DNA of 64,000 nucleotides from Pseudaminobacter salicylatoxidans (GCF_003148475.1 NZ_QGGG01000009.1:62001-126000), one strand, 5' to 3'. Counted from the first letter of the stretch, positions 25,538 through 35,475 are shown. Notes: a model not told the origin generated them from the sequence alone. Numbers and translations are program-made.

Positions 25538-27146
25538 ATGGCTTTATCGGCTCTCGCCCTTCCCGACGATGTTGATGCGCTGAAGGCGCTGATCCTCGCG
25601 ATGGCCGAGGAGCGTGCTGCAAACGAAGTTCGTCTTGCAGCGGCGGCGGCCGAGATCGCCCGGCTGGAGACAGTCGAGAAAAGCGCCAACGAGCGGATCG
25701 CCAACCTCACGACGATCCTGAAGGTTCTGCAGCGCACACAACAGGGCACGCGTTCCGAGCGGCTGCGCCTGACGGTCAACGACGAGCAGGCCGCCTTTGC
25801 CTTCGAGGAGGTCGAGACCGGTCTTGCGGCGATCCGGAGCGAGCTTGATCGCGCATCCGGTGGCAAACCGAAACGTGCTCCCCGTCCGCGCAAGGGTTTT
25901 GCCGCTCACCTCGAACGCATCAAGGAGGTGGTCGAGCCGGAAATCCCTGCCGACTGTGCGGGGCTGGAAAAGGTTTTGATCGGCGAAGACCGCTCCGAAC
26001 GACTGGACGTCGTACCGCCGAAGTTCCGGGTCATCGTGACGCGCCGCCCCAAATACGCTTTCCGGGGTCGTGACGGCGTGGTCCAGGCCCTGGCGCCGGC
26101 ACACATCATTGAAAGCGGCCTGCCGACGGAACGGCTGCTGGCCTATATCGCCGTGTCGAAATACGCCGACGGCCTTCCGCTTTACCGGCAGGAGGCGATC
26201 TATCTGCGCGACGGCGTCGAGATCAGCCCGGAATTTGATGGCGCAGTGGATGGGGCATCTGGGCTTCGAGTTGCGGATGCTCGCCGATTACATCCTCGAG
26301 CGGGTCAAGGAGGGCGACAGGGTCTTCGCCGACGAAACGACCTTGCCCACCCTTGCGCCCGGTTCGGGCAAGGCTATGAAAACGTGGCTCTGGGCCTACG
26401 CACGCGATGATCGGCCCTATGGCGGAACCGGCCCGCCGATGGTGGCCTATCGTTTTGAAGACAGCCGCAGCTCGGAATGCGTGGCGCGCCATCTCGCCGG
26501 ATTCAACGGCATCCTGCAGGTCGATGGATACACGGCCTATACCAGCCTGGCCAAGGCGCGGGTTAAAGCCGGAAGCAATGAAGCGATCCGGCTCGCCGGG
26601 TGCTGGGCGCATCTGAGGCGCAAGTTTTACGACCTGCACATCAGCGGGCTCTCGCAGGCCGCGACGAATACGGTTATCGCCATGAGCGCGCTGTGGAAGG
26701 TCGAGGATGAGGTTCGCGGCAAGGATGCCGATACCAGAGCGACGCTACGTCAGGAAAAGTCCGCGGCCATCGTCGCCGCACTCTTCGACCTGTGGGAGAA
26801 GGAACTGCGCAAAATCTCCGGGAAATCCAAGACCGCCGAGGCGATCCGCTGGCGCGAGGCACTGGAGCGGTTCCTAGCAGATGGCCGCATCGAGATCGAC
26901 TCCAACATCGTCGAACGGGCGATCAGGCCCCAGACAATCACCAGAAAAAATAGCCTGTTTGCCGGAAGTGACGGCGGTGGACGCACCTGGGCGACACTGG
27001 CCACTCTTCTCCAGACCTGCAAAATGAACAGTGTCGATCCGCTCGACTGGCTCTCCCAGACCTTGATCCGTATCGCTCAGGGCTGGTCGGCAGCCGAAAT
27101 CGAAATGCTCATGCCCTGGAACTTCAGGCCTGATGTTATCGGCTGA
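25538..27146 (+). pseudogene. tnpC: IS66-family transposase TnpC, frameshifted
   Basis: DDE transposase of about 536 residues if the frame is repaired. The N-terminal coiled-coil and zinc-finger region (VDALKALILAMAEE) and RYADGLPLYRQ-like segment are in the first frame up to DGVEIS near 26226. The rest (LMAQWMGHLGFELRML, VFADETTLPTL, GCWAHLRRKF, DSNIVERAIRP) is in the +1 frame. One extra C in the ccc run at 26227-26229 explains it, since removing it gives a continuous ISRNLMAQWMG. IS66 tnpC is not known to use programmed shifting, so this copy is likely dead unless it is a sequencing error. Confidence 0.9.
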
Positions 27147-27154
27147 CCGCTTAC

Positions 27155-27235
27155 GCTGTTCGGCTTGCCTGACTCCGTGAAGCTTTAGTCAGTAAGGTTC
27201 CGTTAGCCATAAACACAGTGAGACGTTAGGGCAAT
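27155..27235 (+). repeat. Right copy of 82-bp direct repeat
   Basis: Begins exactly after the IS66 right end and matches 23540-23621 with three substitutions and one missing base. The same ctgact / agtcag stem is kept. See the left copy. Confidence 0.9.
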
Positions 27236-27429
27236 CGGCCTGATACGATGTGGTTATCAGCTTCCGTTCTCCGGCGATAAGACTTTACCGCCGAGAGGCG
27301 TGAACCGGTGTTCGTCCGGAACTTTTTGCATAGTCATCAGCACCGGCCGCTGCCGGCCAACGTGCTGGCGCCGGACTCACCACGACACGCCTTCAGGTTC
27401 ACACTCTTCAACGACCAGAGGACGCTACG

Positions 27430-28806
27430 ATGGGCATTCCGAGAAAAATGATTCCGATCGTCTTGAAGCAGACAACTCCGACGGAGTTGACACCGGCGCG
27501 TTTGCGCGAGCAGCTCCACAACATCGGTCTCACCTGCGAACACACCGATGAACAGCGCCTTAAAAGGTATATCGATGACGTCAGGAAGGAGATTCCGAAA
27601 GGCCGGACTGAAACCTTCGCAATTTTCAAACCGCAGGAAAGCCGGCAGACGCTGTCGGCCTGGTTCGACACATCGCTCGACGATTGGGAGCTATCATCGC
27701 TTGGAAACTGGGAACCTGACGGACCGGGAATGGGATATGGCCCGGATCTGCATTATCTCATCTTCAAGCAGCATTTCGACTGGCTGAGAGATAACCGCCC
27801 AGGCTTTCCGAGTGCGGAAGAGGCCAACGCCTACAAGAAGCGATATGATTCAGTTGATGCGATCAAGGAAGCATTCAAGGAGCTTGCGACTACGGCGTCG
27901 GCTGCACTCGTCAAGGGTTTGAACAAGGATTCGATCGAATCGATTTTTTCGAATGCGATAGCGCCGCTCAATGACAAGAACGCGCGAGACTACGACAAGA
28001 AGAACAGCCGTGTCGTTTTTCTTGTTGAGAACTACGATCCAGCCTCGCGGGAAGCCGAAGGTATCGGCGCACTGGCAGTCGAATGGCATCTGATGATCAA
28101 GGATTACAAGGAGAAAAAGAAACTTTCCCATGACACGGAACTGAAGATCGAGGCACGCTCGATTCTTTATGGGGATCTTGCAGCTATGAAGGCTGATCTT
28201 CTGGCTGCTAAAGCCCATTTCAAGGGCCGTGCGTTCGCAGGCCGAGGCGCGGCGCTGATGGGTATTCCCGCCAAGGACACGGCCATCGAGATATATGAGA
28301 AGCGTCCGCCGGCCAATGAGACGACTTTCCTCAAGAGCCTGCCTCTGGATTCCGATTCCGAAAAGGCGCGGGTGATGGTGATGTTCACCCCTGATCTGCA
28401 AAATATCGGAAGTATCAACAACAGCGGGTCCAAGGCGACGGCGACTTATGCGAAGAGCGTGACGACGGGGTTCACTTTTTCCAGCACGCAGCAATTCAGC
28501 ATCAAATCGGAGTTTGAGGCAGGGATTGTGCTTGCCAAGGGATCGCTGGAGATCGGGTTCACGCTCTCGTTCACGGAGCAGTCATCGAAATCCACCACCG
28601 AGACGATCAATTTCTCGGTTCCGCCGGGCGAGATTGCTTTCACCTACCAAGGTGATGTGCGTTGCCAGATTCTCGAATACGACCCGGTCATGGACACATA
28701 TCAGTACAAAGCTTCCTCACGTTTTCTCTCGCCGGTTATTGCCTCGACGAAGGAACCGATCATTCCGGGGACGCAAGCCAGAATCCGTGCGATGAAGAGC
28801 GGATGA
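27430..28806 (+). CDS. Putative aerolysin/ETX-MTX2-like pore-forming protein
   Basis: 458 residues, no signal peptide and no long hydrophobic helix. Residues ~1-185 are mainly helical and charged. Residues ~190-300 form a mixed domain (RVVFLVENYDP, IGALAVEWHLMIKDYKEKK). Residues ~335-440 show the alternating Ser/Thr-rich amphipathic strands of aerolysin-type beta-pore formers: SKATATYAKSVTTGFTFSS, QQFSIKSEFEAGIVLAKG, LEIGFTLSFTEQSSKSTTET, then INFSVPPGEIAFTYQG. The VPPG turn after two long strands flanking a hydrophobic hairpin is typical of the ETX/MTX2 group. A GAGGA lies 7 nt before the ATG. It follows the IS island and precedes an autotransporter by 190 bp; no obvious immunity gene. The N-terminal family is not recognised. 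Function is inference from pattern. Confidence 0.6.
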   Translation: MGIPRKMIPIVLKQTTPTELTPARLREQLHNIGLTCEHTDEQRLKRYIDDVRKEIPKGRTETFAIFKPQESRQTLSAWFDTSLDDWELSSLGNWEPDGPGMGYGPDLHYLIFKQHFDWLRDNRPGFPSAEEANAYKKRYDSVDAIKEAFKELATTASAALVKGLNKDSIESIFSNAIAPLNDKNARDYDKKNSRVVFLVENYDPASREAEGIGALAVEWHLMIKDYKEKKKLSHDTELKIEARSILYGDLAAMKADLLAAKAHFKGRAFAGRGAALMGIPAKDTAIEIYEKRPPANETTFLKSLPLDSDSEKARVMVMFTPDLQNIGSINNSGSKATATYAKSVTTGFTFSSTQQFSIKSEFEAGIVLAKGSLEIGFTLSFTEQSSKSTTETINFSVPPGEIAFTYQGDVRCQILEYDPVMDTYQYKASSRFLSPVIASTKEPIIPGTQARIRAMKSG

Positions 28807-28997
28807 AGGCAACGGGATATTCGACCAATCGCGTTGAATTCCCGTTTGGTTGTGCAGCCATCGAGCGACACGAAGGTGCTCGCAATCTTCGTGTCGTGAG
28901 ACGCATTGATAATCCCGCTGAGACACTCGGATTACCGCTGATGTCAAGAAACCGATTACATCATGGCAGCTTACTATGAAGACATGCGGCGGCGGCA

Positions 28998-31900
28998 ATG
29001 CGGATAGTGACTGATTGCATAAATCTTGATCCAGCACGGGGAAAGGTTACGCGCGCCAGCGTGGGGCGCGGCTTATTGTTGGCGGGCTGCTCGTCCCTCA
29101 CATTGATGTTCATGCTCTTTTCCTCCTCAAACGCCCAGGCCGACTGCCGCTGGTCAGGCGGAACGGGAAGTTGGTTTGATGCGAGCAAGTGGGACGACGA
29201 ACCGGGCAGGCCGTGTTCGGGCGTTCCAACTTCTTCGGACTGGGTGGAAATCGACCGGGCCGATTCTAACATCACCATCGAAGGCGGCCAGGCGTACGAC
29301 CATTCGTTCCATTTCCGGGGAGGCCGCGTAAGCATCGTCAACGGTGGTGTTCTGAACAGCAACAGCAGCTACCACCTTGTCGGTCAAGGCTCCGACCGTC
29401 AGGCGGAACTGGTTGTGTCCGGCGCCGACTCAGCGTGGAACGTTCTGGGCGAGGCGTGGGTGGGACGGACTGCTGCGGGCAAGATCCGGCTGACAGATGG
29501 CGGGCTGCTGAACTTTATCGGCGGAGACACTTTGGTCCTTGGTTACACCACGACCATGCAAAGTCCTTCCCATGGTGTGCTTGTTATCGGCTCCGACGCT
29601 GACGCGAACCCTGCTGCGCCAGGCCGTGTCGTAACGCCGCGGGTCGAAATGGGGTGGGGTGACGACGGCGGGCGCAACGCCACAGGACTGATCGTATTCA
29701 ACCATACCGATGACGGCGGCGCTTACATATTCGCCCCCGACGTTGCCGGCACGGGTGACATTGAACACCATGCCGGTGCCACCACGCTGACTGGCGCCCT
29801 TGCCTACGACGGTGACTTCGACATCGCCGGCGGCACCGTCACCTTCCGCGGTGACGGCGCCAACACCTATACCGGCACGACAACCGTGAGTGCCGGCGCA
29901 GTGCTCAATCTCGACAAGGATGACGACACGATCGCCATTTCGGGTCCCGTGCTGATTGATGGCGGTAGCGTCAACGCCAACGCCCGCAACCAGTTCGATC
30001 GTGCGGCGATCATTACGCTGGCTAGCGGCGGCATGTTCACCGTCCAGAACCGACAACATATCGCTGGCCTGGAGGGCACGGATACAACGGCACGGGCGGT
30101 GCTGAACGAACAGCTCTACCTCTGGGATGGCAGCCACAGCTATGCAGGGCGGCTGGAAGGCGCAGGACGTTTGTTCCTTCGCGGTGGCGCCCATACCTTT
30201 CTTGGTGACGCCGGCACATGGGCAGGACAGATCGAGGTTGGGAACGCGCTGCTCGGCCTGGGGCACGAGCGAGCGCTCGGCGAGCGCAGTCTGTTCATCA
30301 TAGGGAATGCGACGCTGCAACTGGCCGCAGACGGCATGACCATAAACAACCGTATCACCGGCGTTGGCATCGGGCCTGCCCTGACCTTCGACAGCAATGG
30401 ATATGATGGCGTTTGGAGCGGTGTGATTTCCAACGGTACGGCGGAACCCGGGATCAGAGGCCTGGGGCTGACCAAGTCCGGCACGGGAACGCTGACGCTA
30501 ACCAACAACAATACCTATGAAGGCGCCACAATCGTGACCGAGGGGGCGTTGATCGTTAACGGTTCGATCGCCAGGTCATCGCTGGTCACGGTCAATTCCG
30601 GAGCCAGGCTCGGGGGATCGGGCATCGTGGGCACAACGATCGTGTCCGATGGCGGCATTCTTGCGCCAGGTAGCTCCATCGGGACGCTTACCGTCGATGG
30701 CAACCTGACACTCTCAGCCGGCTCGATCATGGACTACGAGATGGGGCGGGCAGGCAGCGATCCGCTGTCCGGCGTCAGCGACCGGATCGATGTGACCGGC
30801 GATCTTGATCTCAACGGGACGCTGGATCTCGCCCAGAGCAGTGACCCGACGGATGGAACAGCAGGCCTCGGCTATTATCGGCTGATGACCTATGGCGGTG
30901 CGCTTTCCGGCAATGGATTGTCGATCGGCTCGACCCCCACTTTCGCCGACCCCAGTATCTACGAAATTCAGGCGGGCGGCGGCAATGTAGATCTCTTCAT
31001 CGCTGCCGCCGGTGATGACGCTCTGCAACATTGGCAGGGCGGCGATGGCATCTGGAATGGCACAAACACGAAGTGGTTGAATCAGGGTGGCGAGGCTCCG
31101 GTCGCCTGGGCCGGCAATCATGCCGTGTTCAAGAACCAACCGGGCGGCTTCGACGGTGGCTCGATCGCGGTCGAGGGCGATCAGAGCTTCAAGGGTCTGC
31201 AGTTTGTCGATGAGGGGTATCGGCTGGAAGGTGATGGCCGTCTTGTCGTGGACGGTTCAGACAGCGACGATGGCAATGCGGAAATCCGCGTGCTGGCCGA
31301 TAGCGCCGAAATCGCCACCGAGATCACCGGCACCGGCGGCATCTCCAAAACGCAGGCCGGGACACTGATCCTGTCCGGCCAAAACACCTATCAGGGCGAT
31401 ACCTCCATTCTCGGGGGAACGGTGCAGGTCTCCGAGGACGCCAATCTGGGCGCTGCGAGTGGAGGTCTCACTTTCAATGGCGGCACTCTTGCAACGGTTG
31501 CCGATATGGACAGCGCCCGCTCGGTGATGCTTTCCGGCACGGGTGGCTTCGATGTGGCATCGGCCACGACGCTCGGCCTGACAGGCGTGATCGAAGGGAC
31601 GGGGGACTTTCTCAAGCGGGGCGGCGGCACACTGGTTCTGACCGGGGCGAATAGCTATGGCGGCAAGACGCTGGTGGAGGCCGGCACGCTCGTCGGCAAT
31701 GCGGCCTCGATCCGCGGCAATATCGGCAACGCCGCGACGCTCCTGTTCGATCAGAACGGCAACGCCAGTTTTGCCGGCGACATCGGCGGGCTGGGTGGCG
31801 CCAACGGCCGAATGGTCAAGCGCGGCGGCGGTGAACTGACCCTTGACGGAAACTCGACGCTCGACTGGACGATCGAAGCCGGCGGGCTAATCTCGGCGGC

Positions 31901-33698
31901 GGACCGGTTTGGCGGCAATGTCGAGATCGGCACGAAGGGCGCCTTCACCTTCGATCAGAAAAACAACGCCCGCTATGCCGGTGTTCTGTCAGGTGCGGGC
32001 AGCTTCACCAAGGATGGCAGCGGGGTCCTGCTTCTTTCCGGTGACAGTTCTGGTTTTGCGGGAACCACGACCATAGTGGGCGGAACGCTGCTTTTGGGAG
32101 ATGCGGACGGCAGCGGCGCGCTCGGCGGCAGCCTCGACGTTCTGGATGACGCAACACTCGGTGGTTCCGGGGCGTTCGGGTCCGGGTCCGGTTCTCTGAT
32201 CACGGTTGCGTCCGGCGGCACGCTGGCTCCGGGCAATTCCATTGGCACGCTGACCGTGAACGGGGATCTCGTCTTTGAGGCCGGCTCGCGCTTTGCCGTG
32301 GAGGTTAACCCCGCGGGTACCGACAGCGATCTTGTCGAAGTGACCGGGACGGCCACGCTCGACGGCGGCGGCGTCACCCATATCGGTGCCAACGGCAATT
32401 ACGATCTGCGTTCCTCCTATACGATCCTGTCGGCCGCGGAGCTGGACGGCAAGTTCGAGGACGTCACCTCCGACTTCGCCTTCCTCGATCCCCATCTGAT
32501 CTATGACTATGATGCCGGCACGGTGGGTCTCGAGTTGGCGCGCAATGAGCGGGATTTTGCATCTGTCGCACTCACCCGGAACCAGATCGCTACAGCTGAA
32601 GGGGTCGAGAGCATCGGTCTTAGTGCCGGTCATGGGGTATATGATGCGATTGCTCAACTGGCCGATGATGACGACCTTATTCGCGCCAGTTTCGATGCAC
32701 TTTCGGGCGAGATTCATGCATCCGCGCAAACCGCGCTGATCGAGGACAGCCGGTTCGTACGCAACGCTGCCAACGATCGCATCCGCGCAGCTTTCGCGAC
32801 GACGGGAGCTTCACAAGCTCCGGTACTGGCCTATGGACCGGGGAGTACGCCGGTTCCGGTCGCCGCCGATCATGCCGGGCCGGTGTTCTGGTCGCAGGGC
32901 TTTGGCTCTTGGGGGACGACGGACAGCGACGGCAATGCGGCAAATCTCAACCACAGCGTCGGCGGTCTGCTGATCGGTGCCGATGGGCTGGTCGAAGATT
33001 GGCGTGTCGGCGTTCTGGGCGGCTACAGCCATTCGAACTTCGATGCGAGCGACCGAGCTTCATCGGGATCGAGCAGCAATTATCATCTCGGCCTTTATGG
33101 TGGCACACAATGGGGCAATCTCGATTTTCGCACCGGGGCGGCGTATAGCTGGCACAACATCGAGACCAACCGTTCCGTCACTATTCCGGGGCTCACCGAC
33201 AGCCTCTCGGCCGATTACAAGGCCGGTATGTTCCAGGCATTTGGAGAACTGGGCTATGGCCTCGACATTGGAACCGAAACCCGTCTTGAGCCCTTCGCCA
33301 ACCTTGCCCATGTGAGCCTGCATACCGATGGCTTCACCGAGCAGGGCGGTGCGGCGGTGCTCACCGGCAGCAACGGCACGACTGACGTGACCTCCACCAC
33401 GCTTGGGCTTCGGGCGGAACACAATGTGATGTTGGGCACAGTCAACGCCAGCTTGCGCGGCATGATTGGCTGGCGGCATGCCTTCGGTGATACGAGACCT
33501 GAGATCACGCAGGCCTTCTCTGCCGGCGATGCTTTCACCATCGCGGGCGTGCCGATCGCCAGGAACAGTGCCATCATCGAAGGCGGTCTATGGCTCAGCC
33601 TGACGCCGGGCGCGACCTTCGGCCTGTCCTATCATGGGCAGATTGCGCCAGACGCACAGGACCATGGCTTCAAGGCCGATCTGAGCCTGAGCTTCTGA
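28998..33698 (+). CDS. Autotransporter with complete signal, passenger and barrel
   Basis: 1,566-residue type V secreted protein. The N-terminus has basic residues, a hydrophobic core (~25-42) and a likely cleavage after NAQA at residue 48. The passenger begins CRWSGGTGSWFDASKWDD and continues with beta-strand repeats (LTKSGTGTLTLTNNNTYEG, GTLILSGQNTYQG). A module around 31027-31560 (HWQGGDGIWN... LQFVDEGYRLEGD) is homologous to the triplicated module of the autotransporter at the left end of the window. A helix-rich linker (ASAQTALIEDSRFVRNAAND) leads to the C-terminal ~274-residue barrel (from FWSQGFGSWG) ending LSLSF. No clear ribosome binding site precedes 28998, so the start is approximate. 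Confidence 0.93.
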   Translation: MRIVTDCINLDPARGKVTRASVGRGLLLAGCSSLTLMFMLFSSSNAQADCRWSGGTGSWFDASKWDDEPGRPCSGVPTSSDWVEIDRADSNITIEGGQAYDHSFHFRGGRVSIVNGGVLNSNSSYHLVGQGSDRQAELVVSGADSAWNVLGEAWVGRTAAGKIRLTDGGLLNFIGGDTLVLGYTTTMQSPSHGVLVIGSDADANPAAPGRVVTPRVEMGWGDDGGRNATGLIVFNHTDDGGAYIFAPDVAGTGDIEHHAGATTLTGALAYDGDFDIAGGTVTFRGDGANTYTGTTTVSAGAVLNLDKDDDTIAISGPVLIDGGSVNANARNQFDRAAIITLASGGMFTVQNRQHIAGLEGTDTTARAVLNEQLYLWDGSHSYAGRLEGAGRLFLRGGAHTFLGDAGTWAGQIEVGNALLGLGHERALGERSLFIIGNATLQLAADGMTINNRITGVGIGPALTFDSNGYDGVWSGVISNGTAEPGIRGLGLTKSGTGTLTLTNNNTYEGATIVTEGALIVNGSIARSSLVTVNSGARLGGSGIVGTTIVSDGGILAPGSSIGTLTVDGNLTLSAGSIMDYEMGRAGSDPLSGVSDRIDVTGDLDLNGTLDLAQSSDPTDGTAGLGYYRLMTYGGALSGNGLSIGSTPTFADPSIYEIQAGGGNVDLFIAAAGDDALQHWQGGDGIWNGTNTKWLNQGGEAPVAWAGNHAVFKNQPGGFDGGSIAVEGDQSFKGLQFVDEGYRLEGDGRLVVDGSDSDDGNAEIRVLADSAEIATEITGTGGISKTQAGTLILSGQNTYQGDTSILGGTVQVSEDANLGAASGGLTFNGGTLATVADMDSARSVMLSGTGGFDVASATTLGLTGVIEGTGDFLKRGGGTLVLTGANSYGGKTLVEAGTLVGNAASIRGNIGNAATLLFDQNGNASFAGDIGGLGGANGRMVKRGGGELTLDGNSTLDWTIEAGGLISAADRFGGNVEIGTKGAFTFDQKNNARYAGVLSGAGSFTKDGSGVLLLSGDSSGFAGTTTIVGGTLLLGDADGSGALGGSLDVLDDATLGGSGAFGSGSGSLITVASGGTLAPGNSIGTLTVNGDLVFEAGSRFAVEVNPAGTDSDLVEVTGTATLDGGGVTHIGANGNYDLRSSYTILSAAELDGKFEDVTSDFAFLDPHLIYDYDAGTVGLELARNERDFASVALTRNQIATAEGVESIGLSAGHGVYDAIAQLADDDDLIRASFDALSGEIHASAQTALIEDSRFVRNAANDRIRAAFATTGASQAPVLAYGPGSTPVPVAADHAGPVFWSQGFGSWGTTDSDGNAANLNHSVGGLLIGADGLVEDWRVGVLGGYSHSNFDASDRASSGSSSNYHLGLYGGTQWGNLDFRTGAAYSWHNIETNRSVTIPGLTDSLSADYKAGMFQAFGELGYGLDIGTETRLEPFANLAHVSLHTDGFTEQGGAAVLTGSNGTTDVTSTTLGLRAEHNVMLGTVNASLRGMIGWRHAFGDTRPEITQAFSAGDAFTIAGVPIARNSAIIEGGLWLSLTPGATFGLSYHGQIAPDAQDHGFKADLSLSF

Positions 33699-34029
33699 AT
33701 GCTAGCCGGAAGGGGATCGGTGAATATGGCATTGTCTCCCACATTATGAAAACGTCCTATTCCCGATTGCCGACGCCGGAATGAGGCTTTCGCTGTGACA
33801 CGGGATGGTTTGATAAAGGCGCTCCCGGAAATAGCGCAACAATCGACGTTGCGACAGAACTTTATAGGGTGGGAGTCTCGGCTGACGAAGGTCGTTACTC
33901 TCAGCATCTCCAGGGAAGCCATCGGTTGCGTAAAAAGCGCCTGATCGACGGGGTGTGAGCGACATCGGTTTTCTTCGGGGGGGAGGCAGCGCGCAGTTCG
34001 GGCGCTGCCTGCCGGGTGCATCTACCCGA
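33699..34029. other. Intergenic stretch, no supported gene
   Basis: About 330 bp after the second autotransporter. A 49-codon GTG frame beginning near 33795 is open but unrecognised and lacks a ribosome binding site. The right part carries the minus-strand hairpin listed separately. Confidence 0.45.
33985..34009 (-). terminator. Hairpin downstream of the BMP-family remnant
   Basis: Perfect 8-bp inverted repeat ggcagcgc / gcgctgcc with a 9-nt loop, 20 nt beyond the stop of the minus-strand BMP remnant. Probably the original terminator of that lost gene, now serving hemA. Confidence 0.5.
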
Positions 34030-34176
34030 TCAGCTCGGCAGGTCGCCGTCGATGCCGCGCACGAACCAGTCCATGCGATGGATGTCCTTGTCGGCCAGCA
34101 CCTCGCCTGCCGCCACCACTTCCTCGCCCTTTCGGTTGACGATTGGCCCCGCGAAGGGGTGCATTTCGCCCGAGAT
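34030..34176 (-). pseudogene. C-terminal remnant of BMP-family substrate-binding protein
   Basis: The minus strand encodes IISGEMHPFAGPIVNRKGE then EVLADKDIHRMDWFVRGIDG and stops at DLPS. This is the conserved end of basic-membrane-protein (BMP/PnrA-like) ABC transporter binding proteins, which bind nucleosides or related solutes. Sequence upstream of the isoleucines is not BMP-like, and the hemA stop lies 37 nt away. The body of the gene was lost, presumably when the hemA-pdxY-benE block arrived or by deletion. Confidence 0.7.
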
Positions 34177-34212
34177 TATGCGCCAACTGGAGCAACGTGA
34201 GTAACGCGCCCG

Positions 34213-35475
34213 TCATTCCGCCTCCTCCAGCACCCCGGCGGCATCGAGTCGAATGGTCTCCGTTAGTTCTTGCCACTTGGGGAACGCATTGCGCGTTGCG
34301 ACCAATGCGGCAATCAGGGCATCTTCGTCTTCATCCGTGTGCAACGGTGTCGGCGTAATCCGCAGCCGCTCGGTGCCGCGTGGCACCGTCGGATAGTTGA
34401 TCGGTTGAATGTAAATTCCATGCTCGGTCATGAGGCAGTCGGTTATTGCCTTGGCGAGAGACGCATCCCCGATCATCACCGGCAGGATATGGCTTGGACT
34501 CGGCAAGACCGGGATGCCGTTCGCCAGCATCTTGGCCTTGAGTGACGCAGCCCGTCTGGCAAGCACGCGCCGGGCCGAACTGTCTTCCTTCAGGTGATGC
34601 AGGGCCGCGCGGATGCCGGCTACCACCGAAGGCGGCAAAGCAGTGCTGAAAATGAAACCGGATGCATGGCTGCGGACGAAATCAACGGCGCTTGTGCTCC
34701 CGGCAATGTAGCCACCAATGGCACCGAAGCCTTTGCTGAGCGTCCCCTGAAACATGTCGATGCGATCGAGGAGCCCGTCGCGCTCGGCAATGCCCGCGCC
34801 ACGCGCGCCGTAGAGACCAACCGCGTGCACCTCGTCGACATAGGTGAAGGCGTTGTGCTTGTCGGCGACGTCGCAGATCGCTTCCATCGGCGCGAAGTCA
34901 CCATCCATGGAATAACAGCTCTCGAAACAAATCAGCTTCGGCCGATATTTGCAGACGCTGGTGAGTTGGCGTTCGAGATCGCGCCAGTCATTGTGAGCAA
35001 AGATCTTCTTCTCTGCACCCGAGCGGCGGATGCCCTCTATCATCGAGGCATGGTTCAGCGCATCGGAAAAAATCACGCACCCCGGCAGCAATCGGCCAAG
35101 CGACGTGAGTGCTGCATCATTGGCAACATAGCCGGAAGTGAACAGCAGAGCAGATTCCTTGCCATGCAGGTCTGCCAGTTCGCGTTCGAGCAGCACATGT
35201 TCGTGACTTGTCCCCGAAATGTTGCGTGTTCCGCCTGCGCCGGCGCCATATTGTTCCAACGCTTCACGGGCCGCACTAACCACATCCGGATGAACGCCCA
35301 TCGACAGATAATCGTTGGAGCACCAGATGGTGATGCGCCGTCCCGCGCGATGATCGTATGCCCGAATACCGCTTTGCGTTTCGCGCTCGAGGTCGGCGAA
35401 GACGCGATAGCGTCCTTCCCGGTGCAGTTGCGCCAGATTTTCCGCGAAAAATTCTTGATAATTGAACTCGCTCAT
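34213..35475 (-). CDS. hemA: 5-aminolevulinate synthase
   Basis: PLP-dependent enzyme condensing glycine with succinyl-CoA to 5-aminolevulinate, the first step of tetrapyrrole synthesis by the C4 route. 420 residues. Family motifs: ITIWCSNDYLSMGVHP, GAGAGGTRNISGTSHEHV, TYVDEVHAVGLYG and the cofactor lysine in GTLSKGFGAIGGY. Its start overlaps the pdxY stop by 1 nt (TGATG), so it is translationally coupled. The genomic setting beside a pyridoxal kinase and MocR regulator, instead of other haem genes, suggests a specialised second copy; whether the organism has another hemA cannot be seen here. Confidence 0.95.
   Translation of the reverse strand: MSEFNYQEFFAENLAQLHREGRYRVFADLERETQSGIRAYDHRAGRRITIWCSNDYLSMGVHPDVVSAAREALEQYGAGAGGTRNISGTSHEHVLLERELADLHGKESALLFTSGYVANDAALTSLGRLLPGCVIFSDALNHASMIEGIRRSGAEKKIFAHNDWRDLERQLTSVCKYRPKLICFESCYSMDGDFAPMEAICDVADKHNAFTYVDEVHAVGLYGARGAGIAERDGLLDRIDMFQGTLSKGFGAIGGYIAGSTSAVDFVRSHASGFIFSTALPPSVVAGIRAALHHLKEDSSARRVLARRAASLKAKMLANGIPVLPSPSHILPVMIGDASLAKAITDCLMTEHGIYIQPINYPTVPRGTERLRITPTPLHTDEDEDALIAALVATRNAFPKWQELTETIRLDAAGVLEEAE

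Larger units (their letters stand above)
23540..27235. mobile_element. Nested insertion-sequence remnant island
   Basis: A 3.7-kb block made of an IS3-family orfB 3' fragment (minus), an IS110-family transposase lacking its end, and an IS66-family element lacking its 5' part, bracketed by two 82/81-bp direct repeats. The IS66 right end is recognisable (cgcttac at 27148-27154, complement of the family's GTAAGCG terminus) and abuts the right repeat exactly. The IS3-like end tgacgttgccccc begins immediately after the left repeat. No part looks able to transpose on its own, because the IS66 tnpC is frameshifted and tnpA is replaced. Confidence 0.85.

Noticed and set aside
33795-33944. A 49-codon GTG frame after the second autotransporter
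   Set aside because: No ribosome binding site, no recognisable family and no conserved context; not supported as a gene.
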